From: Pseudomonas agarici | Lineage (GTDB): Bacteria; Pseudomonadota; Gammaproteobacteria; Pseudomonadales; Pseudomonadaceae | Direction: 5' to 3' | Assembly (NCBI RefSeq): GCF_900109755.1 | Contig: NZ_FOAR01000015.1 | Location: 83,999-147,998, forward strand | Length of the DNA: 64,000 nucleotides | Shown: in pieces, positions 9,539 to 18,384 of the stretch | Position numbering within the stretch: the stretch's first letter is position 1 | How the letters are laid out: the number at the start of each line of letters is the position of its first letter | The notes under the pieces: model-generated | Databases searched by the model: none | What the model was told of the DNA's origin: nothing | Seen by the model: the letters and a program-made list of their open reading frames with translations, nothing else | Program-made: the position numbers and the translations under genes

Positions 9539-9871
9539 CGTTACTTCCCCGAAAGTGCTGCGCCCGACGGCTGTCGAGCAACATCAACATGATAGTTAGG
9601 GTGCACGGCGCCCCCTTCACGCCCCAGGGTCAAAACCCGTTCGATCATCAGCGGAGTACTGACGCCCTGATCATCAACCCGGCCCGCCAATCGACCTGCT
9701 CTGGCAGCGACCTCAAGGCAGCGAGAAACGACATCAGAACGCCAGCAATCAGGGCTTCGAGACAGCGGCTCATTTATTGCGCCCGAACTTTGCATGACAA
9801 AATACTGCGCAGGCCCAAGACCAGGATGATTCCGGGTAATATGCGCAGCTTTGTTCCCAGACGGCCTGACC
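9539..9871 (+). other. Intergenic region, no gene identified
   Basis: About 330 bases lie between the start of the minus-strand binding-protein gene and the start of the plus-strand GH17 gene. Short open frames exist on both strands but have no ribosome-binding sites or recognisable motifs. Both divergent promoters must lie here; I could not place them convincingly. Confidence 0.5.
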
Positions 9872-11449
9872 ATGCCCGCCACCACCCGCTTCCCGCTCCT
9901 GCCCTATCTGTTCGCCTGCCTGCTGGGCATCTTTGCCCTTTGTGGTTTTTGGTATGGTCTCGGCCAGCCGGTAATCCTGCCGGACGCCGCGACGCCGACA
10001 CACAAGCTTCAATGCGCGTCCTACACGCCGTTCGACAAGGACCAGTCGCCCCTCGACCAACCCTTCAAGCCTCGCCCGGAACGCATGGATGCCGACCTGG
10101 CCCTGTTGGCCAGCCGCTTCGAGTGCATTCGCACCTACTCCATGACCGGTCTTGAAGCCTTGCCTGAGCTGGCGCGCAAGCACGGCCTGAAGCTGATAAT
10201 CGGTGCCTGGGTCAACAGCAATCCGGTGGACACGGAAAAGGAAGTCGATGCCCTGATCGCCTCGGCCAATGCCAACGCCGACGTGGTCACGGCAGTGATC
10301 GTCGGCAACGAAACCCTATTACGCAAGGAAGTGACGGCGCCGCAACTGGTCAGGTTGATCCACAAGGTCAAGGAGCATGTGAAACAGCCAGTGACCTACG
10401 CCGATGTCTGGGAGTTCTGGCTCAGCCATCCGCAAATCGCGCCGGCGGTGGACTTCCTGACCATCCACCTGCTCCCCTACTGGGAAGATGACCCAGCCGG
10501 AATCGACGCAGCCATCGACCATGTGGCGCAGATCCGCCAGACCTTCGGTAAGCGCTTTGCTCCCAAGGATATCCTGATCGGCGAAACCGGTTGGCCGAGC
10601 GAAGGTCGTCAGCGGGAAACCGCGCTGCCAAGCCGCGTCAACGAAGCCCGCTTCATTCGCGGTTTTGTCACCCTGGCCGAGCAGAACGGCTGGCACTACA
10701 ACCTGATCGAAGCCTTCGACCAACCTTGGAAGCGAGGCAGCGAAGGTGCGGTCGGCGGCTACTGGGGGCTATTCGACGCCGACCGCCAGGACAAAGGCAT
10801 CCTCGCCGGGCCGGTGTCAAACCTGCCGTACTGGCCACAATGGCTGGCAGTTGGCGGACTGGTTTTCCTCGGCACCCTGCTGGTCGGCGGGCGCGTACAC
10901 GCTACTCGAACCGCCCTGGCCCTGCCGTTGCTCGGTGCACTGGCCGCTTGTTCCATCGGCGCCTGGGGAGAGCTGGCACGGGTGACCAGCCGCTTTGCCG
11001 GCGAATGGATTTGGGCAGCCTTGTTGCTGGTCCTGAACCTGCTGGTGTTGATCTATGCCGCATTGACCCTGGGCAGCCGGGCGGGATGGCGCGCGGCTGC
11101 CTTCAACCGGCTGGAACAACGGGCCGGCTGGCTGCTGGCGGGTGCCGGATTCGCTGGTGCAGTGATGATGCTGGAATTGGTACTGGACCCGCGCTACCGC
11201 AGTTTCCCGAGTGCGGCGCTGCTGTTGCCGGCGCTGGTCTTTCTGTTTCGTCCGGTCCGGGCACCGCGTGGAGAAGTCGCCCTGCTGGCCTTTATCATCG
11301 GTGCCGGGATCGCCCCGCAGTTGTATCGCGAAGGCCTGGAAAACCCACAGGCCTGGGGCTGGGCGGCGGTCAGCGTGCTGATGGTTGCCGCGCTATGGCG
11401 TAGCCTGGTGACGAGCCGGCTTGCCCGCGCTGGGGGCGAAACCCCCTAA
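9872..11449 (+). CDS. Membrane-bound GH17 family beta-1,3-glucan-acting enzyme
   Basis: The 525-residue protein has an N-terminal membrane anchor (about residues 8-30), a GH17 catalytic domain (about 45-320) and a C-terminal block of seven or eight membrane spans. GH17 signatures are clear: the acid/base glutamate E147 in IVGNETLL and the nucleophile E238 in GETGWPS. Pseudomonas GH17 proteins of this layout are known as beta-1,3-glucanosyltransferases acting on cyclic or linear glucans. Transferase rather than hydrolase activity is inferred. A TTG seven codons upstream is in frame, but I prefer the ATG at 9872. No ndvB-like glucan synthase is adjacent. Confidence 0.82.
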   Translation: MPATTRFPLLPYLFACLLGIFALCGFWYGLGQPVILPDAATPTHKLQCASYTPFDKDQSPLDQPFKPRPERMDADLALLASRFECIRTYSMTGLEALPELARKHGLKLIIGAWVNSNPVDTEKEVDALIASANANADVVTAVIVGNETLLRKEVTAPQLVRLIHKVKEHVKQPVTYADVWEFWLSHPQIAPAVDFLTIHLLPYWEDDPAGIDAAIDHVAQIRQTFGKRFAPKDILIGETGWPSEGRQRETALPSRVNEARFIRGFVTLAEQNGWHYNLIEAFDQPWKRGSEGAVGGYWGLFDADRQDKGILAGPVSNLPYWPQWLAVGGLVFLGTLLVGGRVHATRTALALPLLGALAACSIGAWGELARVTSRFAGEWIWAALLLVLNLLVLIYAALTLGSRAGWRAAAFNRLEQRAGWLLAGAGFAGAVMMLELVLDPRYRSFPSAALLLPALVFLFRPVRAPRGEVALLAFIIGAGIAPQLYREGLENPQAWGWAAVSVLMVAALWRSLVTSRLARAGGETP

Positions 11450-11542
11450 AACCGCAAAAATCGGGAATCAGGCAGAGCGTGGCGGTGCGGCGTACCGACA
11501 ATCCCGCTCGCCACAACCCCATGCCGAACCAGGGAGACAGCC

Positions 11543-11899
11543 TCAGGACCTCACCAACCGCAACCCGCCTAGCACCACCGCAAACACCGCCAGGCTGGTG
11601 TTGTACAACGCCAACGCCGGAAAGCCGATCAGCAACGTCAGCACCGCCAGTACCCGACCGGCCCGGCCCGGCACCAGGAACCCCAGCACCGCCGCGCCCA
11701 AAGCGGCCCAGCCCAATACCTGGAAATGAATCAACCAACCCAAATTCGACCGCGCCTGACACTCCCAGCGCAGCGCCTCGTCGACGCAAATGCCAACCCA
11801 CTGCCCATCCTCCATCAACCCGTAGCGCACGCCGTAACTGGCGATCAGCCACAGGGGCAGGACGATAAGCAGCAGGATCAGCGGCAAACGGTGGGACAT
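11543..11899 (-). CDS. Small hydrophobic membrane protein, function unknown
   Basis: A 118-residue protein beginning MSHRLPLILLLIVLPLWL, with predicted spans at about residues 4-24, 53-75 and 80-110 and two cysteines in the first loop (GICVDEALRWECQA). I do not recognise a named family. The ATG at 11899 is preceded by GGAG; a longer frame upstream has no ribosome-binding site. It converges on the GH17 gene. Confidence 0.65.
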   Translation of the reverse strand: MSHRLPLILLLIVLPLWLIASYGVRYGLMEDGQWVGICVDEALRWECQARSNLGWLIHFQVLGWAALGAAVLGFLVPGRAGRVLAVLTLLIGFPALALYNTSLAVFAVVLGGLRLVRS

Positions 11900-12134
11900 G
11901 AACAACTCCGATAGGCGAAAACGGCGCCCAGCATAGTCGCCAGGACGGCGTATGCAAGCGTTAACCACTCGCGGCGGGCCCGCAAAATGAGGCAAAGTGT
12001 ATCGTCTGTAAGCTATGGTCTGATGAACGCGCTCCGATTGCACTATTTATGCAATGAAACAGGGCACTTGACAGTAGTCCAGTGGTCATAGCCCGCGCCA
12101 TCCATTCGGCATTTTCCTTTAAAGGGATGTAGTC

Positions 12135-13433
12135 ATGTTCCGTTTTCTGCGCCTCGCGGCTTTCATCGGCGGCCTCATTCTGAGTGCGTCTGCGCTGGCG
12201 GTCGATGTCGACGCCGCCAGCTATGGCTATCCGTTGACCAACCCGTTCGAAGCGACCCTCGCCACGACTCCGCCAGAACTGCGCCCGCAATTGCCCAGCG
12301 ATGACGACATCGATCAGTCCGACTACCAGTTGAAACTACGACCGGAACGCGAGTTCACCCTTCCGGACAACTTCTGGGCGGTGAAGAAACTCACCTACCG
12401 CCTCGCCAGGCAGGACCACGCCGCGCCACTGATCTTCCTGATCGCCGGCACCGGTGCACGCTATGACAGCAGCCTCAACGAGTACCTGAAAAAGCTCTAT
12501 TACAAGGCCGGCTATCACGTCGTCCAGCTATCATCGCCCACCAGCTTCGACTTCATGAGCGCCGCTTCGCGCTTTGCCACTCCTGGAGTGAGCCAGGAAG
12601 ACGCCGAGGACATGTATCGGGTGATGCAGGCCGTGCGGGCGCAAAACCCGAAACTGCCGGTGACCGACTACTACCTCACCGGCTACAGCCTGGGCGCGCT
12701 GGATGCAGCCTTTGTCAGTAAGCTGGACGAGACCCGTCGCAGCTTCAACTTCAAGAAAGTCCTGCTGCTCAACCCCCCGGTCAACCTCTATACCTCTATC
12801 ACCAACCTCGACAAGATGGTCCAGACCGAGGTCAAGGACATCAACGACACCACGACCTTCTATGAGTTGGTCCTGGCCAAGCTGACCCGCTACTTCCAGC
12901 AGAAAGGCTATATCGACCTCAACGACGCCTTGCTCTACGACTTCCAACAGTCCAAGCAGCACCTGACCAATGAACAGATGGCGATGCTGATCGGTACTTC
13001 CTTCCGTTTCTCGGCCGCGGACATCGCCTTTACGTCGGACCTGATCAACCGTCGCGGACTGATCACTCCACCAAAATACCCGATCACCGAAGGTACCAGC
13101 CTGACCCCAATGCTCAAGCGCGCCTTGCAATGCGATTTCGACTGCTATCTGACCGAACAGGTGATCCCGATGTGGCGCGCCCGTACCGACGGCGGCAGCC
13201 TCCTGCAGCTGGTGGACCAGGTCAGCCTCTATGCCCTCAAGGACTACCTGCGCGACAGCCCGAAAATTGCCGTGATGCACAACGCCGACGATGTCATCCT
13301 CGGTCCGGGCGACCTGGGTTTTCTGCGCCGCACCTTTGGTGATCGCCTGACCGTTTACCCCCACGGCGGCCACTGCGGCAACCTCAATTACCGCGTCAAC
13401 GCAGACGCCATGCTGGAGTTTTTCCGTGGCTAA
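12135..13433 (+). CDS. Secreted alpha/beta-hydrolase-fold protein linked to MlaA
   Basis: A 432-residue protein with an N-terminal signal peptide (cleavage near LALA-VD, residue 22). The fold is suggested by LIFLIAGTGARYDSS, a nucleophile elbow GYSLG with S185, and late acidic and histidine motifs HNADDVILGPGDL and YPHGGHCGNL. This gives a plausible Ser-Asp-His triad. The last 8 bases overlap mlaA, so the two are translated together. A periplasmic lipase or esterase acting on phospholipids is a reasonable guess from the neighbour, not something shown here. Confidence 0.78.
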   Translation: MFRFLRLAAFIGGLILSASALAVDVDAASYGYPLTNPFEATLATTPPELRPQLPSDDDIDQSDYQLKLRPEREFTLPDNFWAVKKLTYRLARQDHAAPLIFLIAGTGARYDSSLNEYLKKLYYKAGYHVVQLSSPTSFDFMSAASRFATPGVSQEDAEDMYRVMQAVRAQNPKLPVTDYYLTGYSLGALDAAFVSKLDETRRSFNFKKVLLLNPPVNLYTSITNLDKMVQTEVKDINDTTTFYELVLAKLTRYFQQKGYIDLNDALLYDFQQSKQHLTNEQMAMLIGTSFRFSAADIAFTSDLINRRGLITPPKYPITEGTSLTPMLKRALQCDFDCYLTEQVIPMWRARTDGGSLLQLVDQVSLYALKDYLRDSPKIAVMHNADDVILGPGDLGFLRRTFGDRLTVYPHGGHCGNLNYRVNADAMLEFFRG

Positions 13434-14214
13434 ACATCTGATGCTTATCGCTGCCTGGCTCTGCGCAGGCTACGCCCAGGCGGACAACAGCAAGGCCCAC
13501 GATCCGGTGGTGCCCGATCCGGACGGCTTCACCGAGCCGATGAAACAGCTCAAGTTCAACCCAGGCCTGGACCAGCGCGAATTCGAACGCTCGACGCTCA
13601 ATGCACTGAACGTCTATGACCCACTGGAGTCTTGGAACCGCCGCATCTACCACTTCAACTATCGCTTCGACGAGTGGGTGTTCCTGCCACTGGTCGACGG
13701 CTACCGCTATGTCACGCCGACCTTCCTGCGCGAGGGAGTGAGCAACTTCTTCAGCAACCTGGGGGATATCTCCAACCTGCTCAACAGCCTGTTCCAGCTC
13801 AAGGGTAAGCGTTCACTGGAAACCACCGGACGCCTGCTGCTCAACACTACCCTCGGTGTCGCCGGCCTGTGGGACCCGGCGACCAGGATGGGCCTACCGC
13901 GCCAAACCGAAGACTTCGGCCAGACCCTGGGCTTTTATGGTGTACCGGGCGGCGCCTACCTGATGCTGCCGTTCTTCGGGCCATCGAACCTGCGCGACAC
14001 CGGCGGGCTGATCTTCGACTTCACCGCCGAATCGCAGATCAACTTCCTCAACGTCTCCCAGGCCAGCGACGACCATCCGGAAATTTATGCCCTACGGGCC
14101 ATCGACAAGCGCTACACCACAAGCCTGCGCTACGGTCAGTTGAACTCGCCGTTCGAATACGAGAAGGTACGCTACGTGTATACCGAGGCGCGCAAGCTGC
14201 AGATCGCCGAATAA
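13426..14214 (+). CDS. mlaA: MlaA/VacJ family outer-membrane lipid asymmetry protein
   Basis: MlaA removes mislocalised phospholipids from the outer leaflet of the outer membrane and passes them to the Mla pathway. The 262-residue product carries the family core DPLESWNRRIYHFNYRFD, a glycine- and proline-rich GVPGGAYLMLPFFGPSNLRDT segment and a signal peptide ending near AQA-DN. Unlike E. coli MlaA there is no evident lipobox cysteine. The start is the GTG at 13426, which overlaps the upstream hydrolase gene by 8 bases. Confidence 0.9.
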   Translation: MAKHLMLIAAWLCAGYAQADNSKAHDPVVPDPDGFTEPMKQLKFNPGLDQREFERSTLNALNVYDPLESWNRRIYHFNYRFDEWVFLPLVDGYRYVTPTFLREGVSNFFSNLGDISNLLNSLFQLKGKRSLETTGRLLLNTTLGVAGLWDPATRMGLPRQTEDFGQTLGFYGVPGGAYLMLPFFGPSNLRDTGGLIFDFTAESQINFLNVSQASDDHPEIYALRAIDKRYTTSLRYGQLNSPFEYEKVRYVYTEARKLQIAE

Positions 14215-14221
14215 ACGCCAA

Positions 14222-14245
14222 GGCCCGCCTCAGCTGAGACGGGCC
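14222..14245 (+). terminator. GC-rich stem-loop after mlaA
   Basis: GGCCCGCCTCAG and CTGAGACGGGCC form a nearly perfect 12-bp palindrome starting 8 bases past the mlaA stop. No T-run follows, so it may protect the 3' end of the message rather than terminate transcription by itself. Confidence 0.5.
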
Positions 14246-14327
14246 ACTATCAACCGAATAACACAATTGATCTCTACAGTCCCGCCGGGCAGACTCCTGC
14301 ACACTCCATACGGTTAAGGACAACAGC

Positions 14328-15131
14328 ATGTACCGCCTCATCGCTTCCGACCTGGACGGAACCCTGCTGCTTGCGGACGAGCGCATCGGTGAGTTTTCCC
14401 GATCAGTCCTGGACAGGCTCGTCGAATCCGGCAGGCACGTGGTGATCGCCACCGGTCGCAGCCAATCCGATGTCGAATCGATCCTGCGCGATTATCCGTT
14501 GCCGGTGCACCTGATCACCTCCAACGGCGCCCGCATCACCAGCGCTTGCAAAACCCTGACGGCCAGCGAGCACCTGCCCGAAACCGTGGTACGGGCATTG
14601 CTCGACGCGACAAAGGCTGATCCGAACCTGGTGACCAACGTTTACTGCGATTCGCGCTGGATCACCAACGCCGACAGTCAGCTGCTGGAGGACTTCAACC
14701 ATAACCACCACTTCCAGCCAACCGTCCTGGATGTCGAAGCGTTTCCGCTCGAGGCCGTCGAGAAAGTGTTCTTTATCCACAGAGACCAGGACCACGATGC
14801 GCTGGTGCTACTCGACGAACAACTCAAGCCCTTGGTCGGTCAGGCCGTGCATAGCACCTTTTCAGCACCCTGGTGCCTGGAAATGATGGCCAGCACGGTG
14901 TCCAAGGGCAATGCCCTGAAAAAGCTCGCCGCGTTCCTCAATGTGCCCATGAGCCAATGTATCGCCTTCGGCGACGGCATGAACGATGTGGAGATGCTCA
15001 CGGTAGCCGGCAAGGGCCTGATCATGGGCACCGCTCACCACAAGGTGATGCAGGCGCTGCCCGAGCACGAAACAATCGGTGCCTGCACCGACGAGTCGGT
15101 GGCCCGGTACTTGGCGGCGCATCTGCTCTAG
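14328..15131 (+). CDS. Cof-type HAD-IIB hydrolase
   Basis: A 267-residue cytoplasmic phosphatase of the HAD superfamily, Cof/IIB branch. Motif I is SDLDGTLL with D8 and D10, followed by an ATGRS segment, a type IIB cap in the middle, SKGNALK, and motif IV FGDGMNDVEML near residue 210. These enzymes act on sugar phosphates, flavin or pyridoxal phosphates; the substrate here is unknown. The stop overlaps the 3' end of the convergent patatin gene. Confidence 0.88.
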   Translation: MYRLIASDLDGTLLLADERIGEFSRSVLDRLVESGRHVVIATGRSQSDVESILRDYPLPVHLITSNGARITSACKTLTASEHLPETVVRALLDATKADPNLVTNVYCDSRWITNADSQLLEDFNHNHHFQPTVLDVEAFPLEAVEKVFFIHRDQDHDALVLLDEQLKPLVGQAVHSTFSAPWCLEMMASTVSKGNALKKLAAFLNVPMSQCIAFGDGMNDVEMLTVAGKGLIMGTAHHKVMQALPEHETIGACTDESVARYLAAHLL

Positions 15132-16315
15132 CTGCTGACTGAAGCTACCTGCAAGGCCGGCGACCGTTGGGGCAGGCCGAGGAATCGGCATAACTCATCG
15201 CGCTTGGCCATCGCATCGCGGCGGCCGAGTTCGATCAATTCACTGCAATAACCGGCCTCGAACAGCAGGTAACTGAGTACGCCGGCACCACTGGTCTTGG
15301 TGGCGCCCGGCCCGCGCAGGAACAGGCGTAACGCCGACGGCAGCTCATGACGATGGCGCGCGGCAATCTCATCGATCGGCTGGCTCGGCGCGATCACCAG
15401 CACCTCCACCGGCGCCAGGCCCAGGCTGCACGACTGCAACGGCAACAACCGGCTGAACTGGTTCAGACGCTGCAACAATTCGATATCGCTTTCCAGGCTA
15501 TCGATAAAGGTACTGTTGAGCATATGCCCGCCGATCTGCGCCAGGCTCGGCTGCTGCCCGCTATAGATACGTTCGATGCCGGCCTGGGTATCGACACCTC
15601 GCGGGTTGCCGCTGACCCCGACTACCAGCACGCGATTGGCTCCCAGGTGCAACGCCGGACTGATGGGTGCCGATTGCCGTACAGCGCCGTCGCCGAAATA
15701 CTCCTGGCCGAGCTTGACCGGCTCGAACAACAACGGAATGGCCGAGCTGGCCAACAGATGCTCGACGGTCAATTGTGTCGGCTGGCCGATACGCCGATGG
15801 CGTAACCAGGAACCAATGGTGCCCTTGCCCTGGTAGAAAGTCACCGCCTGGCCCGACTCATAACCGAAGGCGGTCACCGCCACGGCACGCAATTGTTGGT
15901 GCTCGATGGCCTGTTCGATCCCCGGCAGATCGATCTTTTCGTTAAGCAGATCACGCAGTGGCGAGCTGTTGAGCAGAGCTACCGGTACCTGGGCGCCGAG
16001 GCCGAAAAGGCTGTGACCGATAAAACGGGTCGCCTGACGAATCACCCCCGGCCAGTCGCTGCGCAATACCCGGTGGCTGCGAAAGCTCTGCCAAAAAGCA
16101 GTCAGGCGCTCGATGGCCGCCGTGAAATTCATCGCCCCACTGGCGAGACTGACTGCATTGATCGCACCCGCCGAAGTGCCGACGATCACCGGAAACGGAT
16201 TAGCCGCCCCTGGCGGCAACAGCTCGGCTATCGCCGCCAGCACGCCTACCTGATACGCAGCTCGTGCGCCCCCACCCGAGAGAATCAAGCCAGTCACCGG
16301 TTCACTTAGGCTCAT
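15128..16315 (-). CDS. Patatin-like phospholipase family protein
   Basis: A 395-residue patatin with the oxyanion motif SGGGARAAYQVG (residues 13-24), nucleophile S48 in GTSAG, and catalytic D209 in FGDGAV. There is no signal peptide, so the protein is probably cytoplasmic. The C-terminal extension (about residues 290-395) contains conserved APSQPIDEIAARH and FLRGPGATKTSGAG segments. AAGGAG precedes the ATG at 16315. It converges on the HAD gene and lies downstream of the acyltransferase on the same strand. Confidence 0.88.
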   Translation of the reverse strand: MSLSEPVTGLILSGGGARAAYQVGVLAAIAELLPPGAANPFPVIVGTSAGAINAVSLASGAMNFTAAIERLTAFWQSFRSHRVLRSDWPGVIRQATRFIGHSLFGLGAQVPVALLNSSPLRDLLNEKIDLPGIEQAIEHQQLRAVAVTAFGYESGQAVTFYQGKGTIGSWLRHRRIGQPTQLTVEHLLASSAIPLLFEPVKLGQEYFGDGAVRQSAPISPALHLGANRVLVVGVSGNPRGVDTQAGIERIYSGQQPSLAQIGGHMLNSTFIDSLESDIELLQRLNQFSRLLPLQSCSLGLAPVEVLVIAPSQPIDEIAARHRHELPSALRLFLRGPGATKTSGAGVLSYLLFEAGYCSELIELGRRDAMAKRDELCRFLGLPQRSPALQVASVSS

Positions 16316-16330
16316 CGCGACACTCCTTCA

Positions 16331-16348
16331 ATCAGGTAGTTACCTGAT
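16331..16348. promoter_or_regulatory. Perfect palindrome in front of the patatin gene
   Basis: ATCAGGTA and TACCTGAT flank a 2-base centre, ending 16 bases before the patatin start. It could be an operator for an unidentified dimeric regulator or a small leader hairpin. Confidence 0.4.
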
Positions 16349-16387
16349 ACACCAGGCTCCTCCTCGCCAGCAAGCGTCGACGACAGA

Positions 16388-17323
16388 TTATCGGCCTTTT
16401 TTATCGTAGAGCCTGGGTTCGCCCGGCGGTCGGCTCTTGAATCGGCGATGGGCCCAAAGGTACTGCTCGGGGCATTCACGCAACGATGCCTCAATCCACC
16501 GATTGATCCGCAGGCAATCGGCCTCCTCGGACTCGGCGGGGAAATCCTTCAGCGGTGGATGAACCACCAGCCGGTAACCGCTGCCGTCGGCCAGGCGCTC
16601 CTGGGTGAACGGCACCACCAGCGCTTTACCCAGGCGGGCAAATTTGCTGGTGGCAGTAACGGTCGCCGCCTGAATCCCGAACAGCGGCACGAAGATACTC
16701 TGCTTGATGCCGTAGTCCTGGTCGGGTGCGTACCAGATCGCCCGGCCAGCGCGCAGCAACTTGAGCATGCCGCGAACATCGTCGCGTTCGACCGCAAGGG
16801 AATCGAGGTTATGCCGCTCACGCCCCCGTCGCTGGATAAAGTCGAACACCGCGCTCTTGTGCTGGCGATACATGCCATCGATGGTGTGTTGCTGGCCGAG
16901 CAGGGCCGCACCGATCTCCAGGGTGGTGAAATGCAGGGCCATGAGAATCACCCCCTTGCCCTCGAGCTGAGCCTGCTTCAGATGTTCGAGACCCTCGATG
17001 TGGCTCAGACGCGCCAGGCGCGGCTTGGCCCACCACCAGCTCATGGCCATTTCGAAGAAGGCGATGCCGGTGGAGGCGAAGTTTTCCTTGAGCAGTCGCG
17101 TGCGCTCGGCGGCGGACTTTTCCACAAAGCACAATTCCAGGTTGCGCGCGGCGATCCGCCGGCGTTCACCGGCAACCCGATACATCAACGCGCCCAGCAT
17201 TCGACCGCTGCACAACAGGGCGCCATAAGGCAACTGAACAATCAACCACAATAGCCCCAGACCCAACCAAAGCAACCAGTAGCGCGGGTGAAAAAAAGCA
17301 GCTCGAAAACGCGGGCGATCCAT
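16388..17323 (-). CDS. lpxL: Lipid A biosynthesis lauroyl acyltransferase
   Basis: A late acyltransferase of the LpxL/HtrB family, which adds a secondary acyl chain to lipid A at the inner membrane. The 311-residue protein has an N-terminal membrane anchor (about residues 15-40), the catalytic H131-x4-E136 motif in LHFTTLE, and the conserved ADQDYG-like APDQDYGIKQSIFVPLFG stretch. Its position directly upstream of minC on the opposite strand matches Pseudomonas htrB. Pseudomonas genomes often carry more than one paralogue, so the acyl position is not certain. Confidence 0.9.
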   Translation of the reverse strand: MDRPRFRAAFFHPRYWLLWLGLGLLWLIVQLPYGALLCSGRMLGALMYRVAGERRRIAARNLELCFVEKSAAERTRLLKENFASTGIAFFEMAMSWWWAKPRLARLSHIEGLEHLKQAQLEGKGVILMALHFTTLEIGAALLGQQHTIDGMYRQHKSAVFDFIQRRGRERHNLDSLAVERDDVRGMLKLLRAGRAIWYAPDQDYGIKQSIFVPLFGIQAATVTATSKFARLGKALVVPFTQERLADGSGYRLVVHPPLKDFPAESEEADCLRINRWIEASLRECPEQYLWAHRRFKSRPPGEPRLYDKKGR

Positions 17324-17443
17324 TAATGATTCCGGACAGACACAGGGCCGCGCATTCTACAACGGTTCGACCCGGCTTGCGGGGCGCGGGCGTTCTCGTT
17401 ATAAGTCTCGGCACTTTTAGTGAAAAGCCGCGTTATGCCGACC

Positions 17444-18181
17444 ATGAGCCAAACCGAACCGCTAGACCAGGATCCCGTGTTCCAGCTAAAGGGCAGCATG
17501 CTCGCCATCACAGTATTGGAACTGTCGCAGAACAACCTCGATGTGCTTGATCGCCAACTGGCCGCCAAGGTAGCCCAAGCCCCCAACTTCTTCAGCAACA
17601 CGCCGCTGGTCCTGGCACTGGACCAGCTGCCCGCCGACCAAGGTGCCATCGACCTGCCCGGCCTGATGCGTGTTTGCCGACAGCACGGCCTGCGGACCCT
17701 GGCGATCCGCGCCAACCGCATCGAAGATATCGCGGCCGCCATTGCCATCGACCTGCCCGTACTGCCGCCGTCCGGTGCCCGCGAACGGCCGCTCGGTCCG
17801 ACGGAAGGCGCCGTGAAGAAAAAACCGGAAAAACCGCCGGAACCAACGCTCAAACCGACCAAGATCATCACCACCCCGGTCCGTGGCGGCCAGCAGGTCT
17901 ACGCCCAGGGCAGCGACCTGGTGGTGGTGTCTTCCGTCAGCCCCGGCGCGGAACTTCTGGCCGATGGCAACATCCATGTTTACGGACCGATGCGGGGGCG
18001 CGCCCTGGCCGGCGTCAAGGGTGACGCCCAGGCGCGGATTTTCTGCCAACAGTTGAGTGCCGAACTGATCTCGATTGCCGGCCAGTACAAGGTTTCCGAG
18101 GATTTGCGCCGCGATCCGCTATGGGGTGCAGGCGTTCAGATCAGCTTGTCCGGCGACGTGTTGAACATCATCCGTCTTTAA
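17444..18181 (+). CDS. minC: Septum site-determining protein MinC
   Basis: MinC blocks FtsZ assembly away from midcell and is recruited to the membrane by MinD. The 245-residue protein has an N-terminal FtsZ-inhibiting domain, a proline- and lysine-rich linker at about residues 120-145, and the C-terminal beta-helix domain with RGGQQVYAQGSDLVV and ELLADGNIHVYGPMRGRA. Three in-frame starts lie close together; MSQTEPLDQ at 17444 is the usual Pseudomonas N terminus. Confidence 0.96.
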   Translation: MSQTEPLDQDPVFQLKGSMLAITVLELSQNNLDVLDRQLAAKVAQAPNFFSNTPLVLALDQLPADQGAIDLPGLMRVCRQHGLRTLAIRANRIEDIAAAIAIDLPVLPPSGARERPLGPTEGAVKKKPEKPPEPTLKPTKIITTPVRGGQQVYAQGSDLVVVSSVSPGAELLADGNIHVYGPMRGRALAGVKGDAQARIFCQQLSAELISIAGQYKVSEDLRRDPLWGAGVQISLSGDVLNIIRL

Positions 18182-18384
18182 CGGATACTTGGCGCCATTT
18201 CCAAAACGTCGCCTTCTCGTAGCGAAAATAGCTTCAACGACGTAAGAAAACACGAAATGTAAACATTTACCGACGGCACTTTGAACATTTCGGCGCCTCC
18301 CAGTTGAAGCTGCACGACTACAGTTGTTTTTCAGTGACGTTCTTCAGGGACTGGAAAGTCCTTTTTCCTTAGGGGTGAAACACC

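Noticed and set aside
9589..10155. Plus-strand frame of 188 codons before the GH17 gene
   Set aside because: It overlaps the GH17 gene in another frame and has no start signal or motif.
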